64,000 bases of DNA. It comes from JAUYIV01 sp040882645. Its GTDB lineage: Bacteria > Actinomycetota > Acidimicrobiia > Spongiisociales > UBA11373. The notes under the pieces were generated by a model. That model saw only the letters and a list, made by a program, of their open reading frames with translations, ran no database searches and was not told where the DNA came from. Positions 28,958 through 38,938 of this stretch are shown one piece after another (the stretch's first letter is position 1; each line of letters opens with the position of its first letter). Location: the NCBI GenBank assembly GCA_040882645.1, contig JBBEAX010000081.1, forward strand, positions 1 to 64,000, read 5' to 3'. The position numbers were made by a program, and so were the translations under genes.

Positions 28958-29655
28958 CCGATCGGAAGCCCGACGAGTTGCGCCCGGTGCGCTTGACGCG
29001 CGGTTACACCGAGATGACTCCGGGTTCGGTGCTGGTGGAAATGGGCCGCACCCGGGTCCTGTGCACCGCGTCCTTCGACACCGACGTCCCTCCGTGGATG
29101 CGGCACCAGGGCAAGGGCTGGATGACCGCCGAGTATTCGATGCTTCCCGGATCCACTCCAGAACGAGTACCCCGGTCTTCGCTGAGCGGGGGCCGAACGA
29201 AAGAGATCCAGCGATTGATCGGGCGTTCGCTCCGGGCGGTGGTCGACCTGTCGAGGATGGGTGAAGCCGTCATTCGGGTCGACTGCGACGTGCTGCAGGC
29301 GGACGGTGGCACCCGGACCGCCTCTATCACCGGAGCCTGGGTTGCCGTCAAGGACGCAGTGGCCGCCGGCCTGGCCGCCGGGGTGCTCGTGGCCGATCCG
29401 GTCATCGACCATTGCGCGGCGATCAGTGTCGGGGTGGTCGACGGTGTTCCCATGCTCGACCTCGACTACGAATTGGACGTCGCGGCCGACGTCGACATGA
29501 ACGTAGTGATGACGGGCAGCGGCGGGATCATCGAGATCCAGGGAACCGCCGAGCGGTCGCCGTTCGACCGGCCGAAACTCGACCGTCTCCTCGACCTGGC
29601 CGCCGGAGGCATCGAACAGCTCCTGGCGGCCCAGCGCCTCGCCCTGGCGTCGTGA
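28954..29655 (+). CDS. rph: Ribonuclease PH
   Basis: The 233-residue phosphorolytic 3'-5' exonuclease trims tRNA 3' ends. It shows RVLCTASFDTDVPPWMRHQG, GWMTAEYSMLPGSTPER, the RTKEIQRLIGRSLRAVVDL arginine-rich region, and IRVDCDVLQADGGTRTASIT. The TTG start at 28954 gives MTDRKPDELRPVRLTRGYT, the expected N-terminus; the frame is open to 28723 without homologous sequence. The tRNA genes downstream lack encoded CCA, in keeping with 3' maturation enzymes. Confidence 0.95.
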   Translation: MTDRKPDELRPVRLTRGYTEMTPGSVLVEMGRTRVLCTASFDTDVPPWMRHQGKGWMTAEYSMLPGSTPERVPRSSLSGGRTKEIQRLIGRSLRAVVDLSRMGEAVIRVDCDVLQADGGTRTASITGAWVAVKDAVAAGLAAGVLVADPVIDHCAAISVGVVDGVPMLDLDYELDVAADVDMNVVMTGSGGIIEIQGTAERSPFDRPKLDRLLDLAAGGIEQLLAAQRLALAS

Positions 29656-30224
29656 TCAGGAGCCTCGTCCTCGCCACCAAGAACCCTCACAAGGCAGCGG
29701 AGGTCGCGGCGGTGTTGGCGCGGTTGGTCCCCGGGCTCGAGTTGGTGGATGGCCTCCAGTGGCCCGACGTCGACGAGACCGGCGCGACGCTCGAGGACAA
29801 CGCCATCCTCAAGGCTCGGACGGTGGCGCGAGCGACGGGCCACGACGCCATTGCCGACGACACCGGACTCGAGGTCGATGCCCTCGGGGGCGCGCCCGGC
29901 GTCCGCTCCTCACGGTACGCCGGTGAGCGGGCCTCGTACGCGGAGAACCGGGCTGCCCTTCTCGAGGCGATGAGGGGTCGTTCGGATCGCGGGGCTCGCT
30001 TTCGCACCGTGGTCGCACTGGTGACCACCGGGGGAGAGACCATCACGGCCGCGGGGACGCTGGAGGGCCGGATCACCGAAGCACCTCGCGGCGAGAGCGG
30101 CTTCGGATACGACCCCATCTTCGAGGTCGACGGCCGCACGCTGGCAGAGTTGGGCGAGGCGGAGAAGAACCAGATGAGCCATCGCGCCCGGGCGCTGGAG
30201 GCGCTGGCCGAGATCCTTGCTTGA
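29652..30224 (+). CDS. rdgB: RdgB/HAM1 family non-canonical purine NTP pyrophosphatase
   Basis: The 190-residue protein hydrolyses dITP/XTP-type nucleotides to keep them out of DNA. The motifs are LVLATKNPHKAAEV (substrate loop), ADDTGLEVDALGGAPGVRSS, GFGYDPIFEVDGRTLAEL and MSHRARAL. GTG 29652 overlaps the rph stop by 4 bases, a common rph-rdgB arrangement. Confidence 0.95.
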   Translation: MIRSLVLATKNPHKAAEVAAVLARLVPGLELVDGLQWPDVDETGATLEDNAILKARTVARATGHDAIADDTGLEVDALGGAPGVRSSRYAGERASYAENRAALLEAMRGRSDRGARFRTVVALVTTGGETITAAGTLEGRITEAPRGESGFGYDPIFEVDGRTLAELGEAEKNQMSHRARALEALAEILA

Positions 30225-30286
30225 CGGGAGTTTCGGCCCTGGCCGACCTGGGTCCCGCCTTCTACCTTGACAGCGAGGAGGTGACC

Positions 30287-30730
30287 ATGGGCGATTGGCA
30301 GCCAAGACTGATCATCGTCGGGGTCGATGGTTCCGACCAGAGCCTACGGGCCGCCAGCGTTGCTGCGTCGTTGGCCCGCTCGGTCGGAGCGCGGATTCAC
30401 CTGGTGACCGTCGTCAGGCCCCCAGAGGGATGGTGGGGCGTGGTGGGCTCGCCGCCGCCAGCCGACGCGCTGGCAGCGTCGATGGCAGACGCGCAACGCT
30501 CGGTGCTCGATCGAACCCTCGATCGACTCGATCACGAAGGGGTGGAGGTGACTTCCGCCGAGGAGATCGGCGACCCCGCTTCGGCGTTGACGGCACTTGC
30601 CGACGAAATGTCCGCCGACTTGCTGGTGGTGGGCCGTCGGGGAGCGGGGGTGGTCGAGCGACTGATACTGGGATCCGTGGCGGATCGAGTCGCCCACGAC
30701 TCCCCGTGCCCGGTCCTGATAGTCCCGTAG
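30287..30730 (+). CDS. Universal stress protein (UspA family)
   Basis: The 147-residue protein has the single USP fold: IIVGVDGSDQSLRAA at the start, then LLVVGRRGAGVVERLILGSV with the ATP-binding G-x(2)-G-x(9)-G-like motif, then VAHDSPCPVLIVP. It probably binds ATP. ATG 30287 is chosen for the strong GAGGAGG before it; the frame is open from 30221. A tandem-repeat array follows directly after the stop. Confidence 0.9.
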   Translation: MGDWQPRLIIVGVDGSDQSLRAASVAASLARSVGARIHLVTVVRPPEGWWGVVGSPPPADALAASMADAQRSVLDRTLDRLDHEGVEVTSAEEIGDPASALTALADEMSADLLVVGRRGAGVVERLILGSVADRVAHDSPCPVLIVP

Positions 30731-31062
30731 GGCGTCTGTTCGGCCCGAAGGGCCGAAGTCGGCTCGGGAACCGGTACGGCCGCCATGGGGTTGGGGCCCC
30801 ATTTGGTGGAGGANNNNNNNNNNNNNNNNNNNNNNNNNNNNNNNNNNNNNNNNNNNNNNNNNNNNNNNNNNNNNNNNNNNNNNNNNNNNNNNNNNNNNNN
30901 NNNNNNNNNNNNNGGGCCGACCGGCGTCTGTTCGGCGGCGGAGCCGCCGAAGTCGGCCCGGGAACCGGTACGGCCGCCATGGGGTTGGGGCCCCATTTGG
31001 TGGAGGAGGGCCGACCGGCGTCTGTTCGGCGGCGGAGCCGCCGAAGTCGGCCCGGGAACCGG
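30731..31062. repeat. 94-base tandem repeat array (with assembly gap)
   Basis: A unit of 94 bases starts at 30914 and repeats at 31008 (partial). A diverged first copy (30731-30813) precedes the N run. Each unit contains the inverted sequence TTCGGCGGCggAGCCGCCGAA and a GGGGTTGGGGCCCC segment. It lies between the 3' ends of the Usp gene and the minus-strand tRNA pair. The true copy number is hidden by the gap. Confidence 0.85.
30814..30913. other. Assembly gap of 100 N
   Basis: Exactly 100 N, a scaffolding placeholder, within the 94-base tandem repeats. The real length is unknown. Confidence 0.99.
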
Positions 31063-31067
31063 CACGG

Positions 31068-31153
31068 TGCGGGCGGTGGGACTCGAACCCACAACGGGCG
31101 GTAAAGCCCACCGGATCCTAAGTCCGGCGCCTGTGCCATTCGGCTACACCCGC
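31068..31153 (-). tRNA. tRNA-Leu (UAG anticodon)
   Basis: Class II tRNA of 86 bases with a long variable arm. The acceptor GCGGGUG pairs with CGCCCGC. The anticodon loop is CUUAGGA within the CCGGA/UCCGG stem, and the discriminator is A. CCA is not encoded. Confidence 0.95.
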
Positions 31154-31155
31154 GG

Positions 31156-31227
31156 TGGGTCGCCTGGGATTCGAACCCAGAACCTGCGGATTAAGAGTCC
31201 GTTGCTCTGCCGTTGAGCTAGCGACCC
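31156..31227 (-). tRNA. tRNA-Lys (CUU anticodon)
   Basis: 72 bases; acceptor GGGUCGC / GCGACCC, anticodon loop CUCUUAA, discriminator A, CCA not encoded. Its 3' end is 2 bases from the tRNA-Leu 5' end, so the two are co-transcribed. Confidence 0.95.
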
Positions 31228-31293
31228 GTCGGGGAGGGTAGCAACGCAGGGTTGCGCGGCTGTCTTCCGCGCCGGCATGGCACAATCCGGTTT

Positions 31294-31367
31294 CGGGCTG
31301 TGGCGCAGCTTGGCAGCGCGCCTGCTTTGGGAGCAGGAGGCCGCCGGTTCGAATCCGGCCAGCCCGA
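31294..31367 (+). tRNA. tRNA-Pro (UGG anticodon)
   Basis: 74 bases; acceptor CGGGCUG / CAGCCCG, anticodon loop UUUGGGA in the CCUGC/GCAGG stem, discriminator A, CCA not encoded. Confidence 0.95.
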
Positions 31368-31576
31368 CTACGGAAGTACCGAAACGGTGACTCCCTGCCG
31401 ATCGGTGATCGAGCCACCTTGTCGGAGGTCCGGGCCTTGATCACTCGCACGGAGCGGCCTCAGGTGGCCGCTGGCGTCGTCCGATGGGAACTGGTTGGTC
31501 CGCGCGGTCGGCCAACGGGCAGCGGGAGAACCTGAGAAGGGGAGCCGCCCGTCTATCCTGCCGGGCGGGCAGACCA

Positions 31577-31647
<71 letters not shown>

Positions 31648-31695
31648 CGAGAAGCCCACCTCGGTGGGCATCGGAACCGGTGGCGGCGATCCCGT

Positions 31696-31768
31696 GCCCC
31701 CGTAGCTCAGTGGACAGAGCAGGAGCCTTCTAAGCTCTTGGTCGGGGGTTCGAATCCCTCCGGGGGCG
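31696..31768 (+). tRNA. tRNA-Arg (UCU anticodon)
   Basis: 73 bases; acceptor GCCCCCG / CGGGGGC, anticodon loop CUUCUAA, discriminator G, CCA not encoded. Confidence 0.95.
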
Positions 31769-31852
31769 CTGCAGCACCAGGTTCCCGCGTTCCCACAGTT
31801 GATTTGGGGCCGTTGGGCCCCGGCATGGTGACCGTAGCTCAGCCAGGGTTAG

Positions 31853-31952
31853 NNNNNNNNNNNNNNNNNNNNNNNNNNNNNNNNNNNNNNNNNNNNNNNN
31901 NNNNNNNNNNNNNNNNNNNNNNNNNNNNNNNNNNNNNNNNNNNNNNNNNNNN
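31853..31952. other. Assembly gap of 100 N
   Basis: A second placeholder of exactly 100 N, inside the tRNA-His repeat array. The copy number of the array is therefore unreliable. Confidence 0.99.
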
Positions 31953-31986
31953 CCCCGGTTGATTTGGGGCCGTTGGGCCCCGGCAT

Positions 31987-32056
31987 GGTGACCGTAGCTC
32001 AGCCAGGGTTAGAGCCCTGGGGTTGCGGCCCTGGAGGTTTGGGGCAACTGGGCCCC
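31987..32056 (+). pseudogene. Degenerate tRNA-His copy
   Basis: The first 38 or so bases match the intact tRNA-His (acceptor 5' strand and D-arm, with one extra G in the D-loop). The anticodon arm (CCTGGGGTTGCGGCCCTGG) and T-arm no longer fold properly, and there is no complement to the acceptor strand. It is either a decayed tandem copy or an assembly artefact beside the gap. Confidence 0.6.
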
Positions 32057-32087
32057 GGTTGATTTGGGGCCGTTGGGCCCCGGCATG

Positions 32088-32162
32088 GTGACCGTAGCTC
32101 AGCCAGGTTAGAGCGCCAGGTTGTGGCCCTGGAGGTCGGGGGTTCAAGTCCCCTCGGTCACC
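32088..32162 (+). tRNA. tRNA-His (GUG anticodon)
   Basis: Acceptor GUGACCG / CGGUCAC is extended by G at 32087 opposite C73 (32162), the extra G-1:C73 pair specific to tRNA-His. The anticodon loop UUGUGGC lies in the CCAGG/CCUGG stem, and the T-arm is intact. CCA is not encoded. It is the only complete copy in the repeat array. Confidence 0.95.
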
Positions 32163-32270
32163 CCGAAGCGAGGCGGCCGAGCGCAGACGCCACGGGGCAC
32201 CCGCAGGACGGGGTTGCCGGTGCCGTATGCTCTCGGCCGTCTCGCCGTTTTTCTCTACCCCGGGAGGGAT

Positions 32271-33692
32271 GTGAGCGAAGTCAAGGATGTCGGCCGCTTC
32301 GAGCGGATCCTCACCTTCACCATCGACGCGGCCGCCCTCGAGGCCGGAAAGCGGTCGGCGGCAGGCCGTCTCGCCAAGGACGCCAAGATCAAGGGATTCC
32401 GTCCCGGCAAGGCACCGCTCAAAGTCGTCGAGTCGATGGTTGGCTCGGCAACCCTCCGCCGGGAGGCCATCGACGATGCGATTCCGAAGGCCCTGGCCGC
32501 CGCCATCAAGGACACGGAGCTGATGCCCGTGGTCTATCCGCGGCTGGAGGAGGTGCGCGACACCGACGGTCGCGTCGAGGTGGACGTGAGGATCACGCTG
32601 TGGCCCACCATCGATCGGCTGCCCGCCGTCGAAGGCCGGCGTGTTCAGATCGCCCGGCCGGAAGTGACCGATGACGATGTGGACACCCAGATCGAGCGGA
32701 TGCGCGACCAGTTCGCCGAATTGGAGGATGTCTCCCGGGAAGCCTTCGACGGCGACTTCGTGCTCGCCGACGTCAAGACCCGCCTCGACGGCAAGGACTT
32801 CGCCGCCGGCTCGGCGAACGACATGCTGTACGAGATCGGATCGGGGTCATTGCTCGAGGGTCTCGACGAGGCGCTCCGGGGCAGTGCATCCGGCAGGATT
32901 CTCGAGTTCCCCTCGGTGCTCCCGGCGCAGATGGGGGAGCAGGGTGGCCGCGCGGTCGAGGTGCGGGTTCTGGTCAAAGGGGTGAAAGCCAAGCGGCTTC
33001 CGGAGCTCACGGATGAGTGGGTGTCGGAGGTGTCCGAGTTCGACACCGTGGCCGAGATGCGCGCCGAACTCACTGAGCAGATTCGGTCCATTCGACGTCG
33101 CGGCCTGCGGGCAGACTTCGAGGAACGCCTACTGGCGGAGCTGATCGAGGACACCGAACTCGAGCTCCCGGATACGCTCATCGAGGCCGAGATGGACTCC
33201 GTCTTCCACCGATTCGCCCATCGGCTGGAGACCCAGGGGATCGAGCTCGATCGCTATCTCGAGTTGACGGGTCAGGGTCGTGATGGCTTTGCAGAAGACC
33301 TTCGCTCCCAGGCGTCGCTCAACCTTCGCTCGCGGATCCTCCTCGAATCCGTGGCCGAGGGTGAAGGAATCGAAGTGACTGCGGCGGAGTTGGACGAGGC
33401 GATCGCCGCTCTCGCTGCCATGGCGAAGGTGTCGGTCGACGACTACCGCGCGGCCCTCGAAGAAGGTGGCCAGGGAGAAGCACTGTCGGGTGATATCCTC
33501 CGGCGCAAGGCCGTCGACCGACTCCTCGAGTTGGCCGTCCCGGTCGACGAAGAAGGCAACGTGATCGAGTTGCCGGCTCCGCCGACACCTGGTGAAGAAC
33601 TGGGTGCAACAGGAGACGATGACGAGGGCGAAGGTGAGAAGGCGTCGGTGGACGCAACTGAAACTGTGCCCGAGCCCACGGAGGTCGAGTAA
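32271..33692 (+). CDS. tig: Trigger factor
   Basis: This 473-residue ribosome-bound chaperone acts as a peptidyl-prolyl isomerase. The N-terminal ribosome-binding domain includes the signature region KIKGFRPGKAPLKVVES. The FKBP-like domain is at about 160-245 (DFVLADVKTRLDGKDFAAGS), followed by the helical C-terminal arms. The end is an acidic tail (GDDDEGEGEKASVDATE). GTG 32271 has GGGAGG upstream; the frame is open from inside tRNA-His, which is not coding. It is followed immediately by clpP. Confidence 0.95.
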   Translation: MSEVKDVGRFERILTFTIDAAALEAGKRSAAGRLAKDAKIKGFRPGKAPLKVVESMVGSATLRREAIDDAIPKALAAAIKDTELMPVVYPRLEEVRDTDGRVEVDVRITLWPTIDRLPAVEGRRVQIARPEVTDDDVDTQIERMRDQFAELEDVSREAFDGDFVLADVKTRLDGKDFAAGSANDMLYEIGSGSLLEGLDEALRGSASGRILEFPSVLPAQMGEQGGRAVEVRVLVKGVKAKRLPELTDEWVSEVSEFDTVAEMRAELTEQIRSIRRRGLRADFEERLLAELIEDTELELPDTLIEAEMDSVFHRFAHRLETQGIELDRYLELTGQGRDGFAEDLRSQASLNLRSRILLESVAEGEGIEVTAAELDEAIAALAAMAKVSVDDYRAALEEGGQGEALSGDILRRKAVDRLLELAVPVDEEGNVIELPAPPTPGEELGATGDDDEGEGEKASVDATETVPEPTEVE

Positions 33693-34306
33693 TGATCGAA
33701 AACAGCTATCTGGTTCCCACGGTCGTCGAGCAGACCAGCCGCGGCGAGCGGGCCTTCGACATCTACAGCCGGTTGCTCAAGGAGCGGATCATCTTCCTGG
33801 GCACACCGATCGACGACAACGTCGCCAATCTGATCATGGCGCAGCTGCTTCACCTCGAGGGCGACGATCCCGATAAGGACATTGCCCTCTACATCAACTC
33901 GCCCGGAGGCGTGATGACCTCGCTCATGGCGATCTACGACACGATGCACTTCATCAAGCCGAACGTCGCCACCTACTGCATGGGCCAGGCTGCGTCCGCG
34001 GCTGCAGTGCTGCTCGCCGCCGGCGCGCCTGGCAAGCGATTCGCGCTGCCCCATGCGCGGATCATGCTGCATCAGCCCCACATCGGCGGGCTCGAAGGGC
34101 AGGCGACGGACATCGAGATCCACGCCCGCGAGATTCTCCGTGTCAAGGAGGAGATGCATCAGATCCTCGCCTTCCACACCGGCAACGCGGTGGAAAAGGT
34201 GAAGGCCGACACGGAGCGCGATTTCTGGATGACCGCAGATGAGGCCCGTACCTACGGCGTCATCGACACCGTGCTCGAAGGCCGGGAGTTGAAGGCCGTC
34301 GGCTAG
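33692..34306 (+). CDS. clpP: ATP-dependent Clp protease proteolytic subunit ClpP
   Basis: This 204-residue serine protease forms a tetradecamer. The catalytic serine lies in YCMGQAASAAAVLLAAG, His in ARIMLHQPHIGG and Asp in KADTERDFWM. GQAAS (rather than GMAAS) is common in actinobacteria. The ATG shares its first base with the tig stop codon (TAATG). Only one clpP is present here, while many actinobacteria have two adjacent copies. Confidence 0.96.
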   Translation: MIENSYLVPTVVEQTSRGERAFDIYSRLLKERIIFLGTPIDDNVANLIMAQLLHLEGDDPDKDIALYINSPGGVMTSLMAIYDTMHFIKPNVATYCMGQAASAAAVLLAAGAPGKRFALPHARIMLHQPHIGGLEGQATDIEIHAREILRVKEEMHQILAFHTGNAVEKVKADTERDFWMTADEARTYGVIDTVLEGRELKAVG

Positions 34307-34324
34307 GCCGAAGGGAGATCTCAA

Positions 34325-35599
34325 GTGACCAAGTTCGGTGAGGGGAGCGGCGGCGACCTCCTCAAATGCTCGTTCTGCGGCAAGTCGCAAAAGCAGGTCA
34401 AGAAGCTGATCGCCGGTCCTGGCGTGTACATCTGCGATGAGTGCATCGACCTGTGCAACGAGATCATCGAAGAGGAACTGGCGACCACCGACGAGACCCC
34501 GTTCGCCGAACTGCCCAAGCCGGTAGACATCCACACCTTCCTCGAGAGCTATGTGGTGGGCCAGGACCGTGCCAAGCGGGTCCTGGCCGTGGCGGTCTAC
34601 AACCACTACAAGCGAGTCCGGGCGGGTCTCAGGCCCAAGGACGACATCGAGCTGCAGAAGTCGAACATCATGCTGATCGGCCCCACCGGGTCCGGGAAGA
34701 CGCTGCTCGCACAGACCCTGGCACGCATGCTCAACGTCCCGTTCGCCATCGCCGATGCCACCGCCCTCACCGAGGCCGGTTACGTCGGCGAGGACGTCGA
34801 GAACATCCTGTTGAAGCTGATTCAGGCGGCCGACTACGACTTGAAGAAGGCGGAGACGGGGATCATCTACATCGACGAGATCGACAAGATCGCCCGCAAG
34901 GCCGAGAACCCCTCGATCACCCGCGATGTGTCGGGGGAAGGCGTGCAGCAGGCGCTGCTGAAGATCCTCGAAGGGACGGTGGCCTCGGTACCGCCCCAGG
35001 GTGGGCGGAAGCACCCGCACCAGGAGTTCCTTCAGATCGATACCACCAACATGCTGTTCATCTGCGGCGGGGCCTTCTCCGGCCTCGAGCACATCATCGA
35101 GAACCGGATCGGCAAGCGGACCATCGGGTTCGATGCCCATGTGCATGCCAAGAAGACACGCGACGGGAACACCCTCGCGCAGGTGTTGCCCGAGGATCTC
35201 ATGTCGTACGGCCTCATCCCCGAATTCATCGGGCGCCTCCCGGTGCTTGCCACTGTCGACGACCTCGACAAGGAGCAAATGATCAAGGTGTTGATCGAGC
35301 CGAAGAACGCCTTGATCAAGCAGTACGGCAAGTTCTTCGAGATGGACGGGGTCGAGTTGGTGTTCACCGACGACGCCCTGGTCGCCGTCGCCGACCAGGC
35401 GCTGCTGCGCGGGACCGGCGCCCGCGGGCTACGGGCGATCCTCGAAGAGGTTCTCCTCAACACGATGTACGAACTGCCGTCCCGCTCCGACGTGGCCCGG
35501 GTCGTCATCGACGGCGACGTCGTGCGCGAACGGGTCAACCCCACCCTGATCCCGATGGCCGAAATCGGGAAGAGCGTCCCGGAAGAACGCAGCGCGTAG
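34325..35599 (+). CDS. clpX: Clp protease ATP-binding subunit ClpX
   Basis: This 424-residue AAA+ unfoldase delivers substrates, including ssrA-tagged proteins, to ClpP. The N-terminal C4 zinc finger has CSFCGK and CDECID. Walker A is IGPTGSGKTLLA, Walker B is IIYIDEIDKIA, and the pore loop GYVGEDVEN and the RKAENPSITRDVSGEGVQQA region are present. The IGF-loop needed for ClpP docking is present as TIGFDAHVH. GTG 34325 has AGGGAGA upstream. Confidence 0.97.
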   Translation: MTKFGEGSGGDLLKCSFCGKSQKQVKKLIAGPGVYICDECIDLCNEIIEEELATTDETPFAELPKPVDIHTFLESYVVGQDRAKRVLAVAVYNHYKRVRAGLRPKDDIELQKSNIMLIGPTGSGKTLLAQTLARMLNVPFAIADATALTEAGYVGEDVENILLKLIQAADYDLKKAETGIIYIDEIDKIARKAENPSITRDVSGEGVQQALLKILEGTVASVPPQGGRKHPHQEFLQIDTTNMLFICGGAFSGLEHIIENRIGKRTIGFDAHVHAKKTRDGNTLAQVLPEDLMSYGLIPEFIGRLPVLATVDDLDKEQMIKVLIEPKNALIKQYGKFFEMDGVELVFTDDALVAVADQALLRGTGARGLRAILEEVLLNTMYELPSRSDVARVVIDGDVVRERVNPTLIPMAEIGKSVPEERSA

Positions 35600-35734
35600 G
35601 GGCGAAGCGCCCCCGCAATTCGCGATTGGGGCGAAGCGCCCCGCAATTCGCAAATCGCGATACGCGATTCGACAGAATCCCGCGCGAAGCCCCCTACGAA
35701 CTCGGTCGTATCGCGTATCGCGTATCGCACCTTG
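35599..35734. repeat. Inverted heptad element, CGCAATT/CGTATCG family, copy 1
   Basis: GGGGCGAAGCGCCCC (35599-35613) is followed by heptads in one unbroken 7-base register from 35614 to 35669 (CGCAATT, CGCGATT, a second GGGGCGA AGCGCCC, CGCAATT, CGCAAAT, CGCGATA, CGCGATT). A core CGACAGAATC...GGT comes next, then three exact CGTATCG heptads (35707-35727), the reverse complement of CGATACG. It lies immediately after clpX. Confidence 0.85.
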
Positions 35735-35752
35735 TGAGCCGAGCGGAGCGGG

Positions 35753-36031
35753 GTGACGGAAGGGTGTCTCCACCGCTGTCTCGATCTGGGCGATCGGGGT
35801 CCCCTTTCCGCTGCCCGCCTGGGATCGACCCGGCACAATTTCGCCATCGTCGCCGAGTTCGAGGGCGGCTACGCGGATGCGCTCTGGGAGGCGAGGATCC
35901 CCGGCCTCGACGTGGGTGAGACCGGTGCGGTCACCTTCACTCCGGACACGGCCGGCACCTACTTCTACGTGTGCACCGTGGCCGCCCACCGATTCCAGGG
36001 CATGGCCGGCGGGTTCGTCGTCGAAGGCTGA
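35753..36031 (+). pseudogene. Truncated cupredoxin-domain remnant
   Basis: The last 65 residues are a clear cupredoxin C-terminal half (RHNFAIVAEFEGGY, then TAGTYFYVCTVAAHRFQGMA), with His, Cys, His and Met copper ligands present. The upstream 25 residues show no signal peptide or first beta strands. Cupredoxin-like sequence (AIGVPF) appears in another frame just upstream, which suggests a frameshift or truncation. It is wedged between two heptad elements. A short intact protein cannot be excluded. Confidence 0.5.
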
Positions 36032-36112
36032 GGGCGAAGCGCCCCGCGATACGCGATTCGCAATTCGACCGAATCGCGCCCGACGCCTTCGACGCGGTTT
36101 GTCGTATCGCGT
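36032..36112. repeat. Inverted heptad element, copy 2
   Basis: A GGGCGAAGCGCCC hairpin, heptads CGCGATA, CGCGATT and CGCAATT (36045-36065), then core CGACCGAATCGCGCCCGACG...CGACGCG, then TGTCGTATCG. It shares the core with copies 3 and 4. It begins at the stop of the cupredoxin remnant. Confidence 0.85.
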
Positions 36113-36228
36113 GGGGGCGAGGCGCCCCGCAATTCGCAATTCGCGATTCGCAGTTCGACAGCATCGCGCCCGGCGACTCCGACGCGTCTCTGTCGTATCG
36201 CGTATCGCGTATTGCGTATCGCCAGTTG
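36113..36228. repeat. Inverted heptad element, copy 3
   Basis: GGGGCGAGGCGCCCC (36114-36128), then heptads CGCAATT, CGCAATT, CGCGATT, CGCAGTT (36128-36155). The core CGACAGCATCGCGCCCGGCG...CGACGCG follows, then CGTATCG, CGTATCG, CGTATTG, CGTATCG (36194-36221). It directly abuts copy 2, giving a tandem pair before valS. Confidence 0.88.
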
Positions 36229-36290
36229 CCGCGCATTGGCGCCTGGCACATCGCGCTTGCTCTACACTCGCTCTTCCATGACAGGAACCG

Positions 36291-38879
<2,589 letters not shown>

Positions 38880-38938
38880 GAACCGCCACGGACCACGCCG
38901 CAGCCATCGCGTATCTCGACGCCCACATCGGGCGCGGG

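Larger units (their letters stand above)
31799..32105. repeat. 100-base tandem repeats carrying partial tRNA-His copies
   Basis: The segment starting GTTGATTTGGGGCCGTTGGG occurs at 31799, 31959 and 32059 (period 100 between the last two). Each copy leads into a tRNA-His 5' half. The first copy runs into the N gap. The spacer contains GGGGCC...GGGCCCC, which can fold. Confidence 0.85.

Noticed and set aside
30295..31216. Open frames spanning the N gap
   Set aside because: They consist of repeats, N and tRNA sequence. They are not coding.
35614..36221. CRISPR-like array
   Set aside because: Units are 7 bases with no unique spacers between them and no cas genes nearby.
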